Below are positions 58,301 to 64,000 of a stretch of DNA of 64,000 nt, one piece after another. A program made the position numbers and the translations under genes. How positions within the stretch are numbered: position 1 is the first letter of the stretch; every line of letters starts with the position of its first letter. The notes beneath the pieces were generated by a model, which was not told the origin of the DNA, did no database searches, and saw only the letters and a program-made list of their open reading frames with translations. Source of the stretch: Lobosporangium transversale (lineage: Eukaryota; Mortierellomycota; Mortierellomycetes; Mortierellales; Mortierellaceae); NCBI RefSeq assembly GCF_002105155.1, contig NW_019028983.1, positions 646,001 through 710,000 on the forward strand, in the 5' to 3' direction.

Positions 58301-60418
58301 CCCTTGTACAGCTCGCTCACAGCACCTCTAGATGCCCTGCGCAATGCCAAAGGCACTTTTGATCTTAATAAGGAGCAAATGCGAAGCTTTAACAGCATCA
58401 GATCGCTTATAGCCCAAGCTCCAGCCTTATCGTTCCCTGATTTTACTCAGCAATTCTTTGTAGCCACAGATGCCTCTAACGTAGGCATAGGAGCTGTCCT
58501 ATATCAGCTACCGGGTGGCAAGGAAGATGAAACCAAGGTCAACTACATATCCTTTCAAGCCAGAGCATTGCATAAGCATGAGAAAAATTACCCAGCTTAC
58601 AAGAAGGAACTCTTAGCAATTATTTTTGCACTAATGAAATTTCACCATTACCTTTGGGGAAGAAGATTTACATTATATACTGATCACAGACCTCTGACGT
58701 ACATTCATGAACAGAAGGAGTTGCCACAAATAATCCTGAATTGGAAGGCCACTCTGCTCAACTATGATTTTGAATGTATTTATCGTCCAGGCCTGCTGAA
58801 CATTATTCCAGACGCATTATCTCGCGCATTTCCTGAGGAATTGTGGAAGTCTCCTAAAGAAGAACAAGCTACATGTTCTACGAGTCGGCAGATTGCTTCT
58901 ATGAGGCGAGGAACAGAGACTACCGAGAATGTTCAGGCAGCTCCACAGTCATCTGATTCGCAGCAGCTGCCTTCCACTCTACAGGTTATTGATATAACTG
59001 CTCCTTACTCTCATCAACTTCAGTTGGAGGATGCTTCTAGAAAAATCATCCAAGATCCTGAAGAAAAGCTTCAGCATCTTCGCCTAGCACACGAATTCGG
59101 TCATCCTGGAGGAAATGCCATGGTTACTGCTATCCATGCTAAAGGCTTTACTTGGCCTAAATTGAGAGATGATTGTCTCAAATGGGTTAGCCAATGCGGA
59201 CCATGCCAAAGATTCAACATAGCTAGAAAGGGGTATCATCCTTTAACTGCCATACATGCCAGACTCCCAGGGGAACACATAGCATTCGATTTAGCCTCAT
59301 TTGAAACCAGTTCCAGGGGTAATAACTACGCTTTAGTAGTGGTTGACATCTGCACAAGATTTGTATTCCTGGAGCCTCTGCCTGATAAGGAAGCCATTAC
59401 GGTGGCCAGCACCCTCTTCAAGCTATTCTGCTCTATTGGATTCCCTAAAATTATCCAAACTGATAATGGCACTGAATTCGTCAATGGAGTGTCACGTCTC
59501 ATAACGCAAAAGTTGCAAATAGAGCATAGACTCTCCACGCCATATCATCCACGCTCGAATGGTGTAGCGGAGAGGTTTGTCCGCACATTTAAGGACATCC
59601 TCAGAAAACAACTCGAAGGCATACAGAATGATTGGGACATCCATCTTCCAATGGTTCAGCTCCAAATGAATACTAGAGTCGCGAGTCTACATCATTCAAC
59701 GCCATTCTCATTATTCTATGGACGCTCATTTGCAGGACTAACGGATTTTTCCTCAGCCGAGTCACATCTCCTGTCTGAAGAAGAATTACAGAACAGATTG
59801 GAATATCTCACCGCGTTAGTTTTCCCTGCTATCGATGATAAGAGTTCTGACACGCAAAAAAGAATGGTGGAGAAATTCAACAGGACACACAAAATCCTTC
59901 AGTTCCCACCTGGAGCGTTTGTCATGGCGAAGGAAGAATTGCCCAATGGTAAATTAGCACCTAAATACCAAGGCCCATACAAAGTAGTGGCTCGTACCGA
60001 AAATGGTGCCTACACTCTGCTAGACGCTACCAACCAGAAATTGGCTCGTAATTATGCTCCGAGCCAGCTCAAAATGGTCACTCAAGCTCTTGATGCTCCC
60101 AGTGAAGAGTCGTATGAAATAGAGTCTATCGTTGACCACGAACTCACGGGAAAAGGAATGATGTATACTGTAAAGTGGAAGGGCTATGACTCCTCATACA
60201 ACGAGCAAATTCCCTATGAGAATTTTGACTCGGACATCATCATTCGTCAATATTGGAAGAACCTAAGACAGCAAAATCCTCATATTAATGACAGAAAGAG
60301 GAAGAAGCAGCAAAAGAATAACGCATCAGAGTCAACAAGACTTCTTAAGAGGAAGCAGAGACAACTCACCCATAACCAGACCAAACGGCACAAGCGTCAT
60401 GTAGCGGCAAAGCTGTAA
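55343..60418 (+). CDS. Gypsy Gag-Pol polyprotein with chromodomain
   Basis: A single frame of 1691 codons. Gag occupies about 1-500 and ends in an atypical zinc-knuckle-like cluster, C457, C463, H470 and C475 (CX5CX6HX4C rather than CX2CX4HX4C). The protease motif is LLDPGATTSLLS with D571, where most relatives have DSG or DTG. Reverse transcriptase has FTAIDLSQAYHRMPV, FGLKPLTSIFQRGM and YVDDIIVYS (894-902). RNase H shows FVATDASNVGIGAVLY (D1043) and TLYTDHRPLTYI. Integrase has an HHCC zinc finger (HEFGHPGG ... CGPCQ) and the D1316, D1374, E1410 triad with 35 residues between the last two. From Y1591 there is a chromodomain (YEIESIVDHEL, YTVKWKGYDSSYNEQI), placing it among chromoviruses, which target insertion through chromatin. 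A basic tail ends the protein. No frameshift separates gag and pol. Confidence 0.96.
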   Translation: MSNINKVPINEDVDMEISSPENGSGLTPVEQLNLLVASLVVDTTESVVEFGSDAVPDIENVTMLLRSYRLQKEETLRKKALLFLRYNDAKSKLRKIDIDEKTLTKALGDLAQQKADILKVLVRQTEDLNSSIEHMEEVRNGLSSSEDVSIDRSSVSEADSHRITVKWDPANPEHDALHRIFKEENIPLMEDSEEVDYTKVKKKTFADAPMLDLDVSKVPGKNMVKEIAIRVVTFRDDFERIFRRNLSDVLFDKLAWDYLSLCVSKVSGLARDYDDLIKKVPLQDRTWSRAVTCLNKALKFDILGAYIADMALVMRPEKNDTIRSFAQRLLPLVEAAGIPDDGCYMLIKALCNHLSDVGFQAVIKEFGSVKSVSSLKEFLEFLEKTPGALGEKRTDDAHWFIQKYGGDAGEQYLRSIKSRSEYTPREVPRSSHKRSRLNANPSSDREAKKAKPFKVWCKGTEKCRSNPYKHAPEDCRYAKDQVRDHSKDKPKDVKRTDVRKPLASVSAFKRISDSALIRDIIPNKESFFSSYSIVEKACIKHLGAFKGPAPGDNRIAVPIFINGQQYTALLDPGATTSLLSKEVAIEQGIRYGRVPGESIAMIEKGTSTDNAITCDKVQLVCNNRSGEYQLSVMDIEYYDFVLGMDLFARLGFSITGIAMPEIREEESLWVPYDEKPQVIPSQTPERENNAEFKALKEKFLLALEPYLQANEAISPNSFCNLDTMKVQLKVKPTCIIQERSRPFHSQIEKEEVEKTIQKWQETGVIVPAPKGCPYNNSLTMAARRDLDGNILKYRVCLDPRMLNRQLEDTDVFPLPLITDIQQRVAGHLYFTAIDLSQAYHRMPVEKSSQPLTAFTYGGKQYMFARAPFGLKPLTSIFQRGMSQLLDDLHFADNYVDDIIVYSHTAEDHILHVSIVIERLTAAKLIINREKSKFLSTEVLLLGFIINKEGRKIDINKVANVHSWTPPTNKKMVQRYLGLFNYFREYIPLYSSLTAPLDALRNAKGTFDLNKEQMRSFNSIRSLIAQAPALSFPDFTQQFFVATDASNVGIGAVLYQLPGGKEDETKVNYISFQARALHKHEKNYPAYKKELLAIIFALMKFHHYLWGRRFTLYTDHRPLTYIHEQKELPQIILNWKATLLNYDFECIYRPGLLNIIPDALSRAFPEELWKSPKEEQATCSTSRQIASMRRGTETTENVQAAPQSSDSQQLPSTLQVIDITAPYSHQLQLEDASRKIIQDPEEKLQHLRLAHEFGHPGGNAMVTAIHAKGFTWPKLRDDCLKWVSQCGPCQRFNIARKGYHPLTAIHARLPGEHIAFDLASFETSSRGNNYALVVVDICTRFVFLEPLPDKEAITVASTLFKLFCSIGFPKIIQTDNGTEFVNGVSRLITQKLQIEHRLSTPYHPRSNGVAERFVRTFKDILRKQLEGIQNDWDIHLPMVQLQMNTRVASLHHSTPFSLFYGRSFAGLTDFSSAESHLLSEEELQNRLEYLTALVFPAIDDKSSDTQKRMVEKFNRTHKILQFPPGAFVMAKEELPNGKLAPKYQGPYKVVARTENGAYTLLDATNQKLARNYAPSQLKMVTQALDAPSEESYEIESIVDHELTGKGMMYTVKWKGYDSSYNEQIPYENFDSDIIIRQYWKNLRQQNPHINDRKRKKQQKNNASESTRLLKRKQRQLTHNQTKRHKRHVAAKL

Positions 60419-60573
60419 AGTGCAGAGAGCTGTTATATTAGTAGGGTTGAGATAACTGGAGTTTTTGTACAAATAAGTTTTCTCCAGTATGAAGAAAAGA
60501 GAGCACACACTCGTCCTCATTTCAATATTTTTTTTTTTTTTTTTTTGCAACGCAACAGTCAATAAATTTCAAT

Positions 60574-61257
60574 TTAGCAACTATCAACTTTATTCTTTCC
60601 CTTGCAGCATTTGCAACTAGCAACTGGATGTGATGGCAACTGAGAGTTAAGAGAATCTACAACTTTCTCTACCCGTATGCGCATAGTCTTATACTTCTCT
60701 GATTGCTTGCGCAACTTAGTATACTTCTTGTAGAGGCGTTCATACCTCTTAGCCCATGCGAATTCTCTTTGGAGGCGGCTCTTCGCGGAATCATCGCCAC
60801 TCTCCGCCATCAAACGTCTTCTCTTCCCAAGAGTCGTACACACTCCACAGCTTGACAATTCTGCTTCACTGCTTTCGCTGCCTGATGACTCTTCATCACC
60901 AGAGGGCTCCTTTCGCTTCCTGATAGGACGAGGTCCTGGGATTTCCAGAGAGGCTGATCGGCTCCGTGCCTCTGGGTGGTAAAACTGATAGTGTGCCTTT
61001 TTCCAGGCACGAGTCTCCTCGTCACTATCCCACAGATCCTCCTCACCCTCATAATCCTCGTCGTCCTCAGCGTCATAGCTGCTCTCTTCCTCAGTATCTC
61101 CTTCGAAGTTACTGCGATTCTCCACGTCTGCAGTCTCTGTTAATATGAGTGAAGACGGAGCTGTTGAAAGCTCCGTAGGGATAAATTCATAGTCCTCATA
61201 CTCATGTAGAGTTGAAGAGTCAGACAGGGGGGAAGAGGGAGAATTGTTAGAAGGCAT
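60574..61257 (-). CDS. Antisense open frame in the Gypsy element
   Basis: A 227-codon frame opposite in strand to gag-pol, between the pol stop and the 3' LTR. The start ATG at 61257 (MPSNNSPSSPLSDSS) is preferred because the in-frame upstream stretch from 61395 looks non-coding. The predicted protein has an acidic N-terminal half (EDDEDYEGEEDLWDSDEE), two basic patches that look like nuclear localisation signals (IRKRKEPSG and GKRRRLM), a Lys/Arg-rich probable coiled coil (YERLYKKYTKLRKQSEKY), and two cysteine groups, SSCGVC and a terminal SCKCCKGKN...C. I know no family for it. About 30 bases after its stop, on its own sense strand, lies an A tract of about 20, and AATTTATTGACTG precedes it. 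The composition is clearly protein-like, but expression is unproven. Confidence 0.6.
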   Translation of the reverse strand: MPSNNSPSSPLSDSSTLHEYEDYEFIPTELSTAPSSLILTETADVENRSNFEGDTEEESSYDAEDDEDYEGEEDLWDSDEETRAWKKAHYQFYHPEARSRSASLEIPGPRPIRKRKEPSGDEESSGSESSEAELSSCGVCTTLGKRRRLMAESGDDSAKSRLQREFAWAKRYERLYKKYTKLRKQSEKYKTMRIRVEKVVDSLNSQLPSHPVASCKCCKGKNKVDSC

Positions 61258-61815
61258 ATTGATAATTGTCTGCTGATGGCTGTTATAAGGAAAGTAAGTA
61301 ATGAGTATGTGTCCCTGCAAGAAGGTGTTTGAGTAGCAAAAGTGAATACTGAGGAATGAAGGAATGAGTGAGCGTTTGAAGTTTCCAATCTTCATTCCTT
61401 TTGACCTTAATCTTCTTCATTTGCTTCGTGAATCCTCATTCGTCCTTCTGGGGGGAAGTGGATGGCGTGATCTTTTTGTGATCCCTGTTTGACAAAGGAC
61501 CAATGAGATTTCTACATTTTTGACATGCTGAATAATTACTACCCACATCTCCTGTATGACACATCCTGATCCAATGGCTGTTATATTTCCATGATCCATT
61601 TGCTGACATTACTTTTTGAGATAAAGTCTCTCTCTAATCACAAGAAAAGAAATATCAAAACAAGTTTTAAGAATAGACACTGTGAAGTCTCACGTGAGGT
61701 TTAAATTTTTGTCCTCAAGAGGTTTATTTTTTTCCTCCTACCTTTCAACAACAAGAGGTTTTTCTTATTTTTCCTCAAGGCCTTTAGACAAGACGCCAAA
61801 AACCCTACATAAAAT

Positions 61816-61827
61816 CTGGGGGGAAGT
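61816..61827 (+). other. Polypurine tract
   Basis: CTGGGGGGAAGT directly before the 3' LTR, the expected site for plus-strand priming. Confidence 0.8.
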
Positions 61828-61997
61828 TGTTACGTCCTGAGGCTAGGGAGTGTACCCAAATGGAGCACTCCCCTTTTTATTCATAGATCAGAGCAATTAG
61901 TGACGGCTATGTTGGAGCCTATATAAGGCTCCGACCTAGCTAAAATAATAAACAACTTTTGATCTCCTTGACTTCCGATTTACCATAAAACATATCA
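61828..61997 (+). repeat. 3' long terminal repeat
   Basis: 170 bases, identical to the 5' LTR and followed by the second copy of the ctgct target duplication. Confidence 0.97.
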
Positions 61998-62520
61998 CTG
62001 CTAACAAACGATTAATGCGCAGAGTGATGCTTTTGGCGAAAGCTAGTGATCAAATGTTGGAAATCCATTGCTTTTTATAATAGTATCTAAGCAGCTCCAA
62101 GTAGCTTCAAATGATCACCCCTCCTATCATCTCTATTGTTTTTGTTTTTGTTTTTGTTTTTGCTCTTGTTCCTGTTCCTACTTCTACTTTTATCAAGTTT
62201 CTCCTCTTTCACCATCCCCTTGTTGTTCTCACTCACATGCTCGTTACTCAACATTTTGGGAAGTGTGGCTGAGAGGAATTGAAAGACCGTCTCTTTTTCC
62301 TGCAAATCCAAATAAAAAAAATTCCGAGCCTGAATCGAGAAATGATTGTTTAATGTAACAGAATGCAATAATGCATTCATTCAACAGATATATTTGTATT
62401 ATATTATTACTGGTGAAATATTAGAATAAGCGAGACATCAGAGCAAAAAAAAATGTATACATATAATATCAATCATATTACAGAGAGAGAGAGCTCTGCC
62501 TGAGTTGATACTCTTCCCCT
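61998..62520. other. Spacer with a GTTTTT repeat
   Basis: Between the Gypsy element and the stop of the SUR7-like gene. On the minus strand an open frame (62087-62380) reads LQEKETVFQFLSATLPKMLS before running into a Lys/Asn repeat encoded by the GTTTTT tract (62138-62162). It might be part of the degenerate sequence also seen at 54716-54898 on the other side of the insertion; it is unproven. Confidence 0.35.
62138..62162. repeat. GTTTTT hexanucleotide repeat
   Basis: Four perfect copies. Confidence 0.95.
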
Positions 62521-63634
62521 TCAAGCATCCTGAATTTCTGCTTTGGATACAGGTACATCGTTTTGTTGAGTAGCAGCAGTATGAGGTGTAACGGTAACGT
62601 TAGGATGTTTTTCAAAACGACCAGGGCAGCAAACTGCAAAGGCACTGAACACCGATCCAAAGATTGCCAATGGCGCCAGGGCCAACGTGATCCATACACC
62701 TGGTCCTAATGAAGTCTTGGCCTCTGGCGTCAAATGTCTCTCATATTGGATTTTTCTGGACACATTCACGGTGAAGACAACTATCATGAGAAGTACACAG
62801 CATAATGTCACTAAGAACATGAAAAATCCAGACATGGCATGGAGCCATCGTTTACGAAAACGAGGAGACAACGCAATTGCAGAGAGGACAAGTGCCAAAA
62901 ATGCCACACAAGTTGCTATTAAAAATAAAAATAAAAATAAGCATAAAAATGAAAATAAAAATAAAAATAACATTGTGCAAGTCGGGAAGATTCTCTAGTC
63001 AGTAAATTTTCCCTTGGCACTTGACGGTAGGATAGTGTTTTTTTTTTTTTTTTTTTATGAGTCCAATGCAGCAATTCTCTTACCAGGAATGAATAGAAAA
63101 CTAGCCTTGTTGAAGCTTCTAACAGCGTTGGGTACATAGTGCTCGTCAGTATCAAAGATATTTGGTATGCCCTCTAGAAAAATAAAATAAAATAATCAGT
63201 GCTACCATTTTTAATATGTAAAGCAATGCATCAAAAAGAAAAACGACCAAAAACAATTGTCTACTTTGACATACCGAGAGTAAATCCAGTTTTGGGCTCG
63301 ATACAGGCGTTGATAACATTATCTTTCCCCTCACAGAAGTTCCACAGACCAAATGTCAACATGTTGTACGACGTGCTCAACCATCCACTCTTAGGACCAT
63401 CTCCTGTCGTATAAGTGACCTAACGTTGTTGTTTAAATTTTTGTGTTCATGAAAAGGGTTCTTTTTTATCGCAGTAGTTTGTATTTTGAATGCACAATCT
63501 CCTAGTCGATCTAGTACCTTGAGGAGATAGAATGCTGTGAAAAAACGGCCTGACCAGAGATTCCCAATGCTGACCAGGAAGAGAAGTAACGTTATAATGA
63601 GGTTGATTAAGAAGGACACAATAGGCACAAACAT
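62521..63634 (-). CDS. SUR7/PalI-family four-helix plasma-membrane protein
   Basis: Exons 63634-63518, 63419-63275, 63173-63084 and 62915-62521 join in phase to 248 residues. SUR7-family proteins mark stable plasma-membrane patches (eisosomes/MCC) and influence endocytosis and wall synthesis; PalI relatives sense ambient pH. Four membrane spans are visible: residues of about 3-27 (IVSFLINLIITLLLFLVSIG), then VAFLALVLSAIAL, FFMFLVTLCCVLLMIVVFTV and WITLALAPLAIFGSVFSAFA. The first external loop has GLWNFCEGKDNVINACIEP, the GLWxxC...C signature of the superfamily. The C-terminal tail is short and cytosolic. The start has no upstream in-frame ATG nearby. Intron 3 contains AAAAT repeats and a T tract. 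Confidence 0.87.
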
Positions 63635-64000
63635 GTTATATTAAGCTGAAAATCAATGCACGAGGAAAGAGGAAAGGATTAAGAATATTAAAGGTGTGGT
63701 GGACAACAACGGAAAGGATGTGGATGAGAAAGTAAAAGAAGAAAGAATTAGAAGGGATATCTCTTAAGTAAAAACGTGTTGCTTGCAGTAAGATGGAACG
63801 TAAGCAGGGATGACCAATGCGAGGTGTTACAAACAATTCGAGCCCTCTTTTTCATGGATGTGGTCATGGAGTAAGAGAGCACATCTTTTTTTAAGCTATA
63901 AATGGCTTTAGAGTGGAGCTCTCTACCTTTAAAAAAGGCGGTAACATTTCAAGGGTTCAGAGAGTAAAATAAATAGACTATGCGGACTATCCAACAAAAA
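63635..64000. other. Upstream region of the SUR7-like gene
   Basis: Probable promoter of the SUR7-like gene (minus strand). Purine-rich on the plus strand near 63660-63760. No other feature seen before the window ends. Confidence 0.5.

Larger units (their letters stand above)
55072..62002 (+). mobile_element. Ty3/Gypsy chromovirus LTR retrotransposon, complete
   Basis: The element proper is 55077-61997 (6921 bases), bounded by two 170-base LTRs that I read as identical (TGTTACG at the start, CATATCA at the end). The five bases on each side, ctgct at 55072-55076 and 61998-62002, are the target-site duplication. Between the LTRs lie a 96-base leader, one long gag-pol frame with a chromodomain, and about 1.4 kb of 3' sequence carrying a further open frame on the opposite strand. 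Identical LTRs, an intact duplication and an uninterrupted polyprotein indicate very recent insertion and a probably active copy. Confidence 0.97.

Noticed and set aside
1-64000. CRISPR arrays, operons, ribosome binding sites
   Set aside because: The sequence is eukaryotic; no direct-repeat/spacer array is present and the tandem repeats are simple microsatellites.

Overview
The window is fungal nuclear DNA. Genes are interrupted by GT-AG introns, transcripts lie on both strands, and A/T homopolymer tracts of 15-30 bases sit in many introns and spacers. The gene set (POT peptide transporter, deoxyhypusine hydroxylase, Tpa1/Ofd1 dioxygenase, SUR7-like membrane protein, a fusion of pseudokinase and ankyrin repeats, a RAP1GDS1-type armadillo protein, a severin-like actin-binding protein) together with a Crinkler-type pseudogene points to an early-diverging fungus, most likely Mortierellomycota or a relative. 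That placement is inference from protein families, not from a marker gene.

Layout. 1-3.4 kb: 5' part of a KH-domain RNA-binding protein (minus), running off the left edge, with a 1.2 kb first intron. 3.4-8.6 kb: gene-poor, low-complexity spacer. 8.6-10.6 kb: peptide transporter (plus), convergent with an 838-aa pseudokinase/ankyrin gene (minus, 10.8-14.9 kb) whose first intron is 1.46 kb. 15-18.3 kb: spacer with microsatellites. 18.3-21.8 kb: a decayed Crinkler (CRN) gene (minus) cut by an apparently intact Tc1-like transposon (18773-20103). 23.3-24.5 kb: deoxyhypusine hydroxylase. 26.3-31.0 kb: large SAM-dependent methyltransferase. 31.8-35.4 kb: PR/SET-domain protein. 35.7-36.8 kb: unrecognised Ser/Thr/Ala-rich protein (minus). 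37.3-38.7 kb: BAG-domain membrane protein with repeated FADVV-type motifs (minus). 38.7-41.9 kb: no supported gene. 41.9-46.2 kb: nine-exon valyl-tRNA synthetase (minus), divergent from a Tpa1/Ofd1 prolyl hydroxylase (46.4-48.2 kb). 48.3-48.9 kb: CoA-binding-domain protein (minus). 49.2-52.6 kb: ten-exon RAP1GDS1-like gene. 52.8-54.6 kb: severin-like gene (minus). 55.1-62.0 kb: a complete Ty3/Gypsy chromovirus with two identical 170-bp LTRs and a 5-bp target duplication. 62.5-63.6 kb: SUR7/PalI-family membrane protein (minus).

The host genes are mostly independent housekeeping or signalling functions: translation (ValRS, eIF5A modification, ribosomal prolyl hydroxylation), small-GTPase and actin control (RAP1GDS1-like, severin-like), Hsp70 co-chaperone (BAG), membrane organisation (SUR7) and nutrient uptake (PTR2). 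The most unusual element is the Gypsy retrotransposon. It carries an additional 227-codon open frame on the strand opposite gag-pol, between pol and the 3' LTR, and its LTR TATA box lies inside a perfect inverted repeat.

Exon boundaries were placed by eye from GT/AG sites, reading-frame continuity and family resemblance. All spliced lengths quoted keep phase, but none has been checked against transcripts.
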